Shown piece by piece: positions 16,562 through 28,700 of a DNA stretch of 64,000 nucleotides (positions are counted from its first letter, which is position 1; each line of letters starts with the position of its first letter). The stretch lies in NCBI GenBank assembly GCA_018667335.1, contig JABIVD010000029.1:1-64000 (forward strand). Direction: 5' to 3'. Under the pieces are notes generated by a model, which had not been told where the DNA came from, did no database searches, and worked only from the letters and a program-made list of their open reading frames with translations. The position numbers were made by a program, and so were the translations under genes. Source of the DNA: Rhodospirillaceae bacterium (GTDB taxonomy: Bacteria > Pseudomonadota > Alphaproteobacteria > UBA6615).

Positions 16562-17794
16562 ATGCACGCCCTCGCCTCACGGATCGGACCCGATTACGTT
16601 CTTCCAGCCTGCGCGCTGCTCGTGTTGCCCGTGGCGATCATCGCCCCGCTCATGACAACCTGGCTGGCCATCCTCGCCGCGCTCGCCTGTCTGCCGCATT
16701 TGCGCGTCGGCGAGTTCGCAAGTCGCCCGACATACCTGTTGTTCGCCGGCGCCGCGGGCTTCTTGATCGTTTGGGGGGCTGCAAGCGCGTTTTGGTCCGT
16801 CACGCCCGACCATAGTCTTCGAAAGGCCGGCGAACTCGCCGGGTTCACTATCGGCGGTATGGCTTTGCTTCTGGGCGCCCGGCGGGTTAGCGCTGCAGGA
16901 CGTGATCGCATCGCGATGGCTGTCCTGATCGGACTGTTGATTACCCTGATCACAATCGCCTTCGAGAAAATTTCCCAAGGCGCTTTGGGAAATTTCATCG
17001 CCGGCCCGAGTGAGGGTCGTCTCTCGACGCTGTCGCATCTGAACCGCGCAGCCAGTCTGTTGGCCATCTTTAGCTGGATCACCGTGGCATTGCTGTGGCG
17101 CCGCTTGCCGATCGCCGCCATCGCCGCCCTGATCGCGGTCACCTTCGGTGTGCTGATGCTGCTTGACCCGTCGACCCCGGTTCTCGCCTTTGCGATTGCC
17201 GGCATGATGTTCGTGTCGGCGCGGCTTTGGCCAGGCGCGAGCGGGATTGCACTCGCGGCCATCGTATTCGTCCTGTTTCTCGGTGCGCCTTTCGCCGAAA
17301 GCATAAGCAACGCCGTCAGCACGCTGCTGGACAGCGTTGGAATCACCGAATCGACGATTCGACACCGCCTTGATATCTGGGCGTTCGTCAGCGAGCGGAT
17401 CGCGGACCGTCCTCTGACCGGTTGGGGTCTCGATTCGTCACGCGCAATTCCCGGCGGAGACGCCGTAATTGCCAATGATGCAGGCGAAATACCCAATCTT
17501 CTCGCCACGAAACTGCCGTTGCACCCCCACAATGCGACTCTTCAATTCTGGGTCGAACTGGGATTACCCGGCGCCCTGATTGCCTCCTTGATCGTTTCAT
17601 TGGCAATCCTCGCCGCCGCGCGTGCCGCGAATGATGTTGCCGTGCGGGGCGCCCTGCTTGCGGCAATCGCGGCAGCCCTGGTGGTTGGTCAAATGAGTTA
17701 TGGAATCTGGCAGGGCTGGTGGCTTTCCACGTTGTGCCTTTTGGCGGCATTCGTGGTCGCCGCCGGGAGCCCCGAACGAAAATCCGGTGGCTGA
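16562..17794 (+). CDS. O-antigen polymerase/ligase-like membrane protein
   Basis: This protein of 410 residues is almost entirely hydrophobic, with roughly ten to twelve membrane segments. It carries HRLDIWAFVSERIADRPLTG followed by WGLDSSRAIPGG and the late LPLHPHNATLQFWVELGLPG, the Wzy_C pattern with the H-N-x-x-L-Q segment of WaaL/Wzy-type enzymes. It would polymerise repeat units or ligate lipid-linked glycan on the periplasmic face. The ATG at 16562 is chosen because the 12 residues before it in the open frame derive from the hairpin repeat region. Ligase and polymerase cannot be separated by sequence. Confidence 0.82.
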   Translation: MHALASRIGPDYVLPACALLVLPVAIIAPLMTTWLAILAALACLPHLRVGEFASRPTYLLFAGAAGFLIVWGAASAFWSVTPDHSLRKAGELAGFTIGGMALLLGARRVSAAGRDRIAMAVLIGLLITLITIAFEKISQGALGNFIAGPSEGRLSTLSHLNRAASLLAIFSWITVALLWRRLPIAAIAALIAVTFGVLMLLDPSTPVLAFAIAGMMFVSARLWPGASGIALAAIVFVLFLGAPFAESISNAVSTLLDSVGITESTIRHRLDIWAFVSERIADRPLTGWGLDSSRAIPGGDAVIANDAGEIPNLLATKLPLHPHNATLQFWVELGLPGALIASLIVSLAILAAARAANDVAVRGALLAAIAAALVVGQMSYGIWQGWWLSTLCLLAAFVVAAGSPERKSGG

Positions 17795-17804
17795 CGGAGC
17801 GCCC

Positions 17805-18839
17805 ATGCTGGAAGTCCGCACGGCCGTCATAATATTTGTTGCGATTGTCGTTGCCGCCGCCGTCCTCGTCGGATTAAGCCGCCGGCTCCTTCTCCGGCAC
17901 CAAATTCTCGATCGGCCCAACGCGCGCAGCTCACATGAAACACCGACCCCGCGGGGCGGTGGACTTGGCGTTCTCGCCATCTTGCTGCCCGCATGGGTCG
18001 TTGTGTCATTCACAATCCCGTCGACCATCGTCGGGGATTCGGAAGCGCGCTGGGTGATTCCACTCGCCGCTCTATTGCTCGCTGCTGTTTCCTGGATTGA
18101 CGATGTGCGCGGCCTCGCGCCCGGTCCGCGGTTCGCTGTCCAGTTGTCGGCCGGCTTCGTCGGCGCCCTCCTGATTCCGGGTCAGGTGTTCCAGGGATTG
18201 CTGCCCGGTCCCGTCGATACGGTCGTCGCTGCAATCGGCTGGGTCTGGTTCGTGAACCTGTTCAACTTCATGGACGGCATCGACGGCATTAGCGGTGTCG
18301 AAACCATAACAATTGGGCTTGGCATAACCCTCATTGGCATGCTGGCCGGCGGGAGCCTCGACGCCATCCATGTCCAGTCGCTGATCGTTGCCGCGGCGGC
18401 CGCCGGGTTTCTCGTCTGGAACTGGGCGCCCGCCAGAATTTTCCTCGGCGATAGCGGCAGCGTACCGCTCGGTTACCTGCTCGGCTGGCTACTTCTTTCT
18501 CTGGCGGCCAGCGGGGAGTGGCAGGCGGCGGCCATTCTGCCGCTTTACTATCTCGCGGATGCGACGATCACACTTTTCCGACGGATCGCACGGCGCGAGA
18601 AATTCTGGCATGCCCATCGCGATCATTACTATCAGGCGGCGATCAAGCACGGCATGTCCCATGCCCGCGTGAGCACCGCCATCGCAGTCGTGAACCTGTT
18701 GCTCGTCGGGCTGGCGCTGGTGAGTGTTTCGGCCGGGCCGGGCACGCCCTGGCCCTGGGTCGCGTTGCTCGCCGCGGGAATTCTGGTGGCATTGCTCCTG
18801 GCGTGGCTCGCGAGACCGCGCACCACTGCGAAAAATTGA
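17805..18839 (+). CDS. WecA/MraY-family phospho-sugar transferase
   Basis: The start at 17805 has GGAG six bases upstream. The 344-residue polytopic protein contains the family's acidic motifs AVSWIDDVRGL, NLFNFMDGIDGISGVE and IFLGDSGSVPLGYLLG, plus the cytoplasmic HAHRDHYYQAAI loop equivalent to the H-x-H region of WecA. It should transfer a sugar 1-phosphate from UDP-sugar to undecaprenyl phosphate, starting glycan assembly. It is placed 10 bases after the polymerase-like gene. The neighbouring dehydratase suggests the donor may be a modified N-acetyl amino sugar. Confidence 0.9.
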   Translation: MLEVRTAVIIFVAIVVAAAVLVGLSRRLLLRHQILDRPNARSSHETPTPRGGGLGVLAILLPAWVVVSFTIPSTIVGDSEARWVIPLAALLLAAVSWIDDVRGLAPGPRFAVQLSAGFVGALLIPGQVFQGLLPGPVDTVVAAIGWVWFVNLFNFMDGIDGISGVETITIGLGITLIGMLAGGSLDAIHVQSLIVAAAAAGFLVWNWAPARIFLGDSGSVPLGYLLGWLLLSLAASGEWQAAAILPLYYLADATITLFRRIARREKFWHAHRDHYYQAAIKHGMSHARVSTAIAVVNLLLVGLALVSVSAGPGTPWPWVALLAAGILVALLLAWLARPRTTAKN

Positions 18840-18926
18840 TGGAATTACCCCCCGCCAGGCTCATGAAGGGGGTCTTGGCCCCGGTCTCGGGAATGGTATA
18901 AGCGGGCTATCCAACGGGGCCCGTTC

Positions 18927-20843
<1,917 letters not shown>

Positions 20844-20903
20844 GTTCGCCCCTGGCCCGGACAGAACCCACCCACCAGCACTTGATGAAGGACAACCAAA
20901 CCG

Positions 20904-22490
20904 GTGCCAAGCAATCATGACACGCCGATCACGCGCGCAATTATTTCCGTTTCAGACAAGTCACGGCTGACCGAACTCGGCCAGGCCCTCGCCGGACATG
21001 GTGTTGAAATTCTGTCCACGGGCGGTTCCGCAAAGGCGCTCGCCGAGGCGGGCATTCCCGTCACCGAGGTCGCGGATCACACGGGCTTCCCCGAGATCAT
21101 GGACGGGCGGGTCAAAACCCTGCACCCCAAGATTCATGGCGGAATCCTCGCCCGGCGCGATCACCCCGAGGACCAGGCCGCGATGGCCGAGCATGGAATC
21201 GGGCCGATCGATCTGATCGTCATCAACCTCTACCCGTTCGAGGCCACGGTTGCCTCCGGAGCGGACTACGACGATTGCGTCGAGAATATCGACATCGGCG
21301 GTCCGGCGATGATCCGCGCGGCAGCAAAGAATCACGCCCATGTTGCCGTGGTCACCGATCCCGAGGACTACGACGATGTGATTGCAGCCCTCGGTGCAAA
21401 CAACGGCGCTCTCCCCGCCGACCTCCGCCGCGGCCTCGCCGCCAAGGCCTATGCCCGCACCGCGGCCTACGACGGTGCGATCACCGCCTGGCTGTCGGGT
21501 GAGTTGGGAGACTCCTTTCCAGAGACCCATGTCACCGCAGGCCGTCGCGCCAGTGTCTTGCGCTATGGCGAAAACCCCCATCAGGAAGCCGCGCTGTACA
21601 TCGGCGGCGCGGCCCGGCCAGGGGTCGCCCAGGCCGAACAGGTTCAGGGCAAGGAGCTCAGCTACAACAATCTTGGCGACGCGGACGCGGCGTTCGAGCT
21701 GGTCGCAGAGTTCGACGAGCCCTCGATCGCCATCATCAAGCATGCCAACCCCTGCGGCGTCGCCACGGGTGCCGACCTGGTCGCGACCTATCGCGCGGCC
21801 CGCAAATGCGATCCGGTCAGCGCCTTCGGCGGGATCGTCGCCGCAAACCGTCCGCTTGACGGCGCACTGGCCGAGGCGATCACCGAAATTTTCACGGAAG
21901 TCGTCATCGCACCCGATGCTGATGCCGACGCCCGCGCGATGTTCGCCGGGAAGGAAAACCTGCGCCTGCTTCTCACCGGCGAGATGCCCGACCCACGCGT
22001 GGCCGGGCGCCTACTGAAGCCGCTCGCCGGCGGCTTCCTGGTCCAGGACCGGGATGCCGGGCATATCACCCGTGACGATCTGAAGATCGTGACCCAACGC
22101 CAGCCGAGCGATCAGGAGATCGCCGATATGCTGTTCGCGTTCACGGTCGGCAAGCATGTGAAATCGAACACCATCGTCTATGCCAAGGGCGGGGCCACCG
22201 TCGGCATCGGCGCGGGCCAGATGAGCCGGGTCGATGCGGCCCGGATTGCGGCCCACAAGTCAGGCGAGGCTGCCGAGGCGGCGGGCGAAAGCGAACGGCT
22301 GACGACCGGATCGGTCGCCGCGTCGGACGCGTTCTTCCCGTTCCCCGACGGGCTCCTGACCACAGTCGAGGCAGGTGCGACCGCCGTCATTCAGCCCGGC
22401 GGCTCGGTGCGTGACGACGAGGTGATCGCCGCGGCCGATGAGGCCGGAATCGCGATGGTGTTCACCGGCATGCGACACTTCCGCCACTAG
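20904..22490 (+). CDS. purH: Bifunctional AICAR transformylase/IMP cyclohydrolase
   Basis: The 528-residue protein starts at a GTG and reads [20 protein letters not shown], the MGS-like IMP cyclohydrolase domain, with [20 protein letters not shown]. The AICAR transformylase half has [23 protein letters not shown] and [20 protein letters not shown] with [10 protein letters not shown]. It catalyses the last two steps of purine synthesis in the cytoplasm. Length is normal. It lies just after the glycan operon on the same strand and is probably independently expressed; it converges with the MFS gene 17 bases downstream. Confidence 0.97.
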   Translation: MPSNHDTPITRAIISVSDKSRLTELGQALAGHGVEILSTGGSAKALAEAGIPVTEVADHTGFPEIMDGRVKTLHPKIHGGILARRDHPEDQAAMAEHGIGPIDLIVINLYPFEATVASGADYDDCVENIDIGGPAMIRAAAKNHAHVAVVTDPEDYDDVIAALGANNGALPADLRRGLAAKAYARTAAYDGAITAWLSGELGDSFPETHVTAGRRASVLRYGENPHQEAALYIGGAARPGVAQAEQVQGKELSYNNLGDADAAFELVAEFDEPSIAIIKHANPCGVATGADLVATYRAARKCDPVSAFGGIVAANRPLDGALAEAITEIFTEVVIAPDADADARAMFAGKENLRLLLTGEMPDPRVAGRLLKPLAGGFLVQDRDAGHITRDDLKIVTQRQPSDQEIADMLFAFTVGKHVKSNTIVYAKGGATVGIGAGQMSRVDAARIAAHKSGEAAEAAGESERLTTGSVAASDAFFPFPDGLLTTVEAGATAVIQPGGSVRDDEVIAAADEAGIAMVFTGMRHFRH

Positions 22491-22507
22491 GCGCCTGCGG
22501 GTTTTAA

Positions 22508-23818
22508 TCAGCGGCTCCCGGGCGCAATGGAGCGCTCGGGCGGGACATCGCGCACGGTCAGCCAGAGCAGCACCCCGCCGACCACAAGGAACGGCAGCAC
22601 GCTGGCCATGCCCCAGCGCTGACTGCCGGTCAGTGCCGTGATCAACGCCACCATCCACGGGCCAACAAATGCTGTTGCCTTGCCGGACAGCGCGTAGAGA
22701 CCGAACATCTCTCCCGCCATTCCCGCCGGCGTGATGCGCGCCATGAGGGATCGGCTGGCGGCCTGTACGGGACCGAAGAAGATGCCGAGGACGGCGCCGA
22801 GGACCATGAAGACAAGCTTCGACTCGACCAGCAATAGCGGCACGCCCACGATCACCAGGCCACACAGCCCCAGAAGGATCGTGCGCTTGGCGCCGATCCG
22901 GTCGTCGACCCAACCGAACACGAACGCCCCGGCCCCTGCCGTCACATTCAGGATCAGGCCGAACATTATGACCTCGGCCACGGGCATCCCGAAGGTGCCC
23001 GCCGCGAACACGCCACCAAACGCGAACAGCGTGTTCAGCCCGTCCGTGAAGATCATGCGCGCCAGCAGATAACGCCAGAGCTGCGGATGCTGGCGCAGCC
23101 GCGCGAGCGTCGTGCGCAGCTCCGCAAGGCCGGAACGGACAGCGGCCCCCGCGGCCAACCCGTGCCCGCGCGGATCGCGGGTCCATACAAACAACGGGAT
23201 GCAGAACAGCAGCAGCCAGAGGGCCACGATGGGCCCCGAAATCCGGATATGCTCCAGCGCCCTTTCGGAGGCATCGAGGCCAAAGAGCGGCGGGTCCGCC
23301 AGCACGAACCCGAACAGCACGAGCAACAATCCGCCAACGCCACCGAAATATCCAAGGCCCCACGCCCAGCCCGAAATGCGCCCGAGCCATTTTCGCGGCA
23401 CCAGCGTGGGCAGCAAGGCATTGTAGAAGACCATCGATAGCTCAAAGGCCACGACGCCAACCCCGACAAGCACGAGGAGAAGGATCGCCTGGTCTGCCTC
23501 CGGCCGCACGAACCACAGCAGAGCCGAGGCAATCGCCATGATAATCGTGAACACGGCAAGCCAGGGTTTACGGCGGCGGCCCTGATCCGCAATGGCGCCG
23601 AGGATCGGGCTCAGCACCGCGATCGCCAGCGCCGCCGTCCCCGTCATGATCGCCCACCAGGTGGTCGCGGTTGCCGGGTCGTTCATCACCGCCTGGGTGA
23701 AGTAGGCCGGAATCACGAACGTCAGGACGATCGCCGGGAACGGTGAGTTGGCCCAGTCATAAAAGCACCATGCGCCGACGGATTTGCGGTCAATATATTT
23801 CCCGGGATCAGGGGCCAT
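22508..23818 (-). CDS. MFS transporter, UMF1/Atg22-like
   Basis: Starting from MAPDPGKYIDRKSVGAWCFY, the protein is 436 residues with about twelve membrane segments. The early AWCFYDWANSPFPAIVLTFV and the loop ADQGRRRKPWLAVF are typical of the UMF1 (Atg22-like) branch of the major facilitator superfamily, whose bacterial substrates are mostly unknown. The longer frame up to 23920 is rejected since it only overlaps the upstream gene's coding region. Its start overlaps the end of the EamA gene by 11 bases, so these three permease genes probably form one operon. Confidence 0.88.
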   Translation of the reverse strand: MAPDPGKYIDRKSVGAWCFYDWANSPFPAIVLTFVIPAYFTQAVMNDPATATTWWAIMTGTAALAIAVLSPILGAIADQGRRRKPWLAVFTIIMAIASALLWFVRPEADQAILLLVLVGVGVVAFELSMVFYNALLPTLVPRKWLGRISGWAWGLGYFGGVGGLLLVLFGFVLADPPLFGLDASERALEHIRISGPIVALWLLLFCIPLFVWTRDPRGHGLAAGAAVRSGLAELRTTLARLRQHPQLWRYLLARMIFTDGLNTLFAFGGVFAAGTFGMPVAEVIMFGLILNVTAGAGAFVFGWVDDRIGAKRTILLGLCGLVIVGVPLLLVESKLVFMVLGAVLGIFFGPVQAASRSLMARITPAGMAGEMFGLYALSGKATAFVGPWMVALITALTGSQRWGMASVLPFLVVGGVLLWLTVRDVPPERSIAPGSR

Positions 23819-24746
23819 CGGGCTTGTCCTGACTGCGGTCCTGCAGTTGCCAGTTGGTCGCCAGAATTCCGCCGGCGATACAAGCCAGACCAATCCACAC
23901 ACCCAACGTGATGGTTTCATCCAGGATGATCGCCGCGGCGACCAGCGCGCCTACCGGGTTCATGGTCAGACCGATCGCGACTCGGGTCGGGCTCGTGTGG
24001 CGCAGCGCCCAGAGCCACAGGAAATATGTGAACGCGCTGCCGACAATGCCAATATAGAGAACCGCCAAAATCCCGTTTTCCGATGCCGCGACACTGGCGA
24101 AGGACGCCGCGCCGACCCTGCCCGTGAGAGTCCCGACGATGCCGAGGAACAGCGCACCCGGAAGCAGGTTGCAAACCACAAAAATCAGCGGTGGATAGCG
24201 GCGTATGACCTTCCGCGTCGCGACATTGTAGATCGAGAGTACGAGCGACGCGGCAAACATCAGCAGATCCCCGCGCCAGCCACCCGGGATCGCGCTCGCG
24301 TCCTGCCACAGCGCGAAGGCCACCCCCAGGGTCGCGACGCCGACCCCGACCGCCTTCAGACATGTCAGCCGCTCGGCCCGCAGACCCACGGCGAAGGCCA
24401 GGGTCATGAACGGCACCGTCGAGGCGAGAATACCGCCCCGCGCGGCCGTGGTATAGGCGAGCGAGGCCGAGACCAGCCATTGGCTGATCCCGAACATCAG
24501 GACCCCGAAACCGATCACGATCCAGAAATCACGGCCCCGCGGCCAACCGCGCGCAAAGACCAGTGCGAGCGGCAGCAGAACCGCCGCCCCGATACCCAGG
24601 CGCAGGATGGTGATCGTCAGCGGATCAATATCGTCCGCGACAAACCTGATCGCCCCGAGGGTGGTGCCAGCCGCAAAAGGTGCAACCACGGCGGCGATTG
24701 CCGCCAGCATGGCCAGCCGCTTGGTTGCAGGCGCTGTGCCCGTCAC
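23808..24746 (-). CDS. EamA-family (DMT) transporter, second of a tandem pair
   Basis: The gene starts at a GTG (24744-24746) overlapping the stop of the first EamA gene in a GTGA arrangement. The 312-residue product has two EamA repeats with about ten membrane segments; the halves contain GISQWLVSASLAYTTAARGG and the C-terminal LWLWALRHTSPTRVAIGLTM, the same pattern as its partner. DMT proteins export metabolites or amino acids. The tandem layout suggests a heterodimer or duplicated exporters with distinct specificities. Confidence 0.88.
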   Translation of the reverse strand: MTGTAPATKRLAMLAAIAAVVAPFAAGTTLGAIRFVADDIDPLTITILRLGIGAAVLLPLALVFARGWPRGRDFWIVIGFGVLMFGISQWLVSASLAYTTAARGGILASTVPFMTLAFAVGLRAERLTCLKAVGVGVATLGVAFALWQDASAIPGGWRGDLLMFAASLVLSIYNVATRKVIRRYPPLIFVVCNLLPGALFLGIVGTLTGRVGAASFASVAASENGILAVLYIGIVGSAFTYFLWLWALRHTSPTRVAIGLTMNPVGALVAAAIILDETITLGVWIGLACIAGGILATNWQLQDRSQDKPDGP

Positions 24747-25654
24747 GCCGGAGCGGCCTTGCGCGGCCAGTTCGCAATGGCAATGCCGGCAATAACCAGC
24801 GCGAACCCAACCAGGATCGCGACCGTGATCTGCTCGCCGAGCAGCAACGCACCCCAGATCAGAGCCATCAGCGGGTTCACCGGCAGTGCGACGGCGACGA
24901 GCGTCGGCGTCGTATGACGCAACGCCCAGACCCAGAGCGTGTAGGAAATGGCGGCCGCGCCGATGCCAAGAAAGGCGACTGCCATCCAGCCTGTATGCGA
25001 GAGCTCTGGTGTGAACGCCGGCGCATCCGTGGCCAGCGCGACCACATAGAGAAACGCCGAGCCCGGTATGACCCCCGAAACCACGGCTACCAGGGGCGGG
25101 TGGCGCCGAAGCCAACGATTCGACCAGACGCCATACACCGCTGTGATCAACGCGCCAACCAGGATCAGCCCGTCGCCGATCCAGGCATCCGGTGGTGCCC
25201 CGGCGCCCTGCCCCAACGCAACGGCCACACCCAGCGTCGCGAGCACGATTCCGATGATCTTGTGCCGCGTCGGTCGCTCGATCCGGAACGCCGCCGCGAT
25301 CAGCAGGGTCAGGAACGGTGACGTCATGTAAGCCAGGGCGCCACGCGATGACGTCGTATAGGTCAGGGCGTTGGCGAAGATGAACTGCAGGCCACCGAAG
25401 AAGATTGCCCCCATGAATCCCATGATCAGAAGTTCCCGCGGCGACGGCCAGCGCCGGACAATAACCAGGGCGATCGTCGTTAGGACGATCGCGGCGATCA
25501 CGTTGCGCAGGAAGGCAACCGTCACCGGGTCGGTCTCGGTCACAAGGAACCGCATGGCGACAAACGCCGAGCCGCCCAGGGCCGTCGACAGGCACGCGGA
25601 CAGCGCCGCGAGGATCGCCAGATTTCCGGCGGTGGGATTGAAAAATCGGCTCAC
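24743..25654 (-). CDS. EamA-family (DMT) transporter, first of a tandem pair
   Basis: This 303-residue protein shares layout and motifs with the next gene: FGGLQFIFANALTYTTSSRG in the first repeat and LWVWALRHTTPTLVAVALPV in the second, ending in a positively charged cytoplasmic tail. It overlaps the second EamA gene by 4 bases. About ten membrane segments are expected. The similarity in motifs and gene order suggests an ancient tandem duplication. The transported compound cannot be told from the sequence. Confidence 0.9.
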   Translation of the reverse strand: MSRFFNPTAGNLAILAALSACLSTALGGSAFVAMRFLVTETDPVTVAFLRNVIAAIVLTTIALVIVRRWPSPRELLIMGFMGAIFFGGLQFIFANALTYTTSSRGALAYMTSPFLTLLIAAAFRIERPTRHKIIGIVLATLGVAVALGQGAGAPPDAWIGDGLILVGALITAVYGVWSNRWLRRHPPLVAVVSGVIPGSAFLYVVALATDAPAFTPELSHTGWMAVAFLGIGAAAISYTLWVWALRHTTPTLVAVALPVNPLMALIWGALLLGEQITVAILVGFALVIAGIAIANWPRKAAPA

Positions 25655-25734
25655 ATGAGGTCCGGTCAGGGCAGAACTACAGGGCGCGCCAGACCTTTAT
25701 CCGACACGCGCTGCGACCATGGACCCGCAGCCGT

Positions 25735-28700
25735 TTACCCGGCAAGCAGATTTCGCAATTGCCCGCTGGCGACCGACAGCTTCGCCAGATCAACAGATTC
25801 ACCGGCCCGCAGATCATCCAAAAGCTGGCAGGTGCGTTCCACAGCACCATTGCGCGAGCCGATCCAGGTTTCGACCACCCCGGCGGCCACCTTGGGCCCG
25901 AGCTTGCCGCCACCCGCGACGTCGAGAACCCGATTTGTCAACGCCGACTGATGGCGATAGCTGTCGTCCACGATGGTGTCGATCGCGATCTTCTCCCACT
26001 CGCTCTCGGGTGTGATTTCCTTGGATGCATGACGCACCCAATCGATACCAAGCCGGGCGCCGAGCTCGAAATAGACCCGGCCTGTATCCAGCACAGGCAC
26101 GCCTGAATCACGTGCAATCCGCACGACGTCTCCGCCGGCCGCCAGGACATCGAGACTCGCAATATGTTGGGCCAAAGCCTTGGGCACACCTTCGTCGGTC
26201 AGCCGCCCGATGTGCCGATCAATGCCCTGCCGATCCTCCGCCGCGACAATGTCGGGCAGTTTCTTCACCAGCTCGCGAATGCCGGGCGCGTAGCGCTCGA
26301 TGGTGGCCGCGATATCCAGCGGTCGCCGGGCATTGGACAGGAACCAGATCGTCAGGCGCTCGACCAACTCCTCCAACTCATGCGCCATCCTATTCTGGGT
26401 CTCGGTGGAAACCTGGAGGTCGAGCGCTTCAATGTCGCGCCACAACGGGCGCAGATCGAAAACGTCTCGCGCAATAACATAGGCCCGCGCGACATCATCG
26501 GCGGACGCACCCGACCGTTCTGTCAGATCATGGACAAAAGCGGCCCCCACGCGATTGACGAGAGAGTTGGTCACATAAGTGGCGACGATCTCGCGACGCA
26601 GGCGATGACGCGCAACCTGTTCCTCGAAGCGCTTGCGCAACGGTCCGGGAAAATAACGGGCCAGGTCTTTGATCAGATACGAATCATCCGGAACGTCGGT
26701 CGGCAGTAGATCACCGTAGAGCGCAATCTTGGCGTGTGAGAACAACACGGCATATTCCGGCCGGGTCAGGCCCATCCCGTTTGACTGGAGATCGGCCATC
26801 CGTTCGTCGTCGGGCAGATGTTCGATAGGGCGGTCAAGCAGGCCGCGCCGCTCCAGCGAACGCATCACCCGCCATTGCGATTCGAGCAGTTCGGGTGCCC
26901 GACGCTCCGCCTGTGAAATCGCCTGGGTCTGCAAATAATTATCGTTCAGGACAAGGTCCGAGACCTCGTCGGTCATCTCGACCAGAAGTGCGTCGCGCTG
27001 CTTCAGGTTCATATCGCCGCCCGACACAACATCGTCCAGCGCAATCTTGATGTTCACCTCATGATCCGAGCAATCGACGCCGGCCGAATTGTCGATGAAA
27101 TCCGTGTTGAGACGACCACCTGCGCGGGCATACTCGATGCGGCCCAGCTGGGTGACACCCAGATTGGCGCCCTCGCCGATCACCTTGCACCGCAGAGTTT
27201 TCGCGTCGACGCGCACCGCGTCATTCGAGCGGTCATCGGCATCGGCCTGGCTCTCGCCGGTCGACTTGATGTAGGTGCCGATCCCGCCAAACCAGAGCAG
27301 GTCGATCTCGGCCACGAGAACCGTTCGGATCAACTCGTTCGGCGTCATCTGATCGCGGGTGACGCCGAGCATCTGCTTGATCTCCGCGCTGAGCTTGATC
27401 GACTTGGCCGAACGCTCGAAGATTCCGCCACCCTTCGAGATCAGCTTGGTCTCGTAGTCGGTCCAGCTCGATCGTGGCAACGCGAACAGGCGCTTGCGCT
27501 CGGCGAAGCTCTTCGCCGGATCCGGATCCGGATCGATGAAAATGTGCATGTGGTTGAACGCGGCAACCAGCTTGATGTGCTTCGACAGCAACATCCCGTT
27601 GCCAAACACATCGCCCGACATATCGCCGACGCCGACCGTTGTGAAATCTTGCGTCTGGCTGTCGTGTCCGAACTCCCGGAAATGGCGTTTCACCGATTCC
27701 CAGGCGCCCTTGGCGGTGATGCCCATCTTCTTGTGGTCATAGCCGGCCGAACCGCCCGACGCGAACGCGTCGCCCAGCCAGAATCCATAGTCCTGGCTGA
27801 TACCGTTGGCGATATCCGAGAACGTTGCCGTGCCCTTGTCTGCCGCAACCACGAGATACGGGTCGTCCGCGTCATACCGCACCACGGTCTCGGGCGGCAC
27901 AAGCTTTCCGCCAACCAGGTTGTCGGTCACATCCAGCAAGCCGCGGATCAGTGTGCTGTAGCAGGCGATGACCTCTTCCTGCGTGGCCTGCCGGTCCGCC
28001 TGAGGGTCACCCGTGGGTGCCGGCAGATTCTTGCACACGAAGCCACCCTTGGCGCCGACAGGTACGATCACCGAGTTTTTGACCATCTGGGCCTTCTGCA
28101 ACCCAAGGATTTCCGTGCGGAAATCCTCGCGCCGGTCGGACCAGCGAATGCCCCCGCGCGCGACGTCGCCGCCCCGCAGGTGGCAGCCCTCCATGCGCGG
28201 GCTGTAGACGAAAATCTCCTTCTTCGGTCTCGGCTCGGGGAGGTCATCAACATTGGTGCTGTCGATCTTGAAGGAGGCATAGGGTTTGAAGCCCCCATCC
28301 TCGGCCGTGGTGAAAAAGTTCGTGCGCAGCGTTACGTCAACAGCGTTGGCAAACCGCCGGATGATCCGGTCTTCATCCAGATTGGAGACGGCATCGAGGC
28401 CATTGGCGAGGTCCTTGCGCAGTTTCTGGACTCGGCGCTCGCTCGCCGGCGTGCCGGCCTGCGCCGGGTCGAACCGCGCGATAAACAGCTCGACGACGAT
28501 GCGCGCCAGCTGCGGATTGTTCGCCAGTGTCTCTTCCATATAGGACTGGGAATAGGCGACGCGGCTCTGTAGCAAGAACTTGCAGTAAGCGCGCAGTATC
28601 AGAATTTCACGCCATTCGAGACCGGCCCCCAGGATCAGATTGTTGAAGCCGTCATCCGCGACCGACTGGTCGCAGACCCGGGCAAAGCCTTCATGGAAGG

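Noticed and set aside
23784-24917. 377-codon open frame on the + strand
   Set aside because: Antisense to the tandem EamA genes and composed almost only of Arg, Asp, Gln and Pro.
27061-28572. 503-codon open frame on the + strand
   Set aside because: It lies wholly inside the coding region of the NAD-glutamate dehydrogenase on the other strand; it shows no recognisable domain and is the usual antisense shadow of a GC-rich gene.
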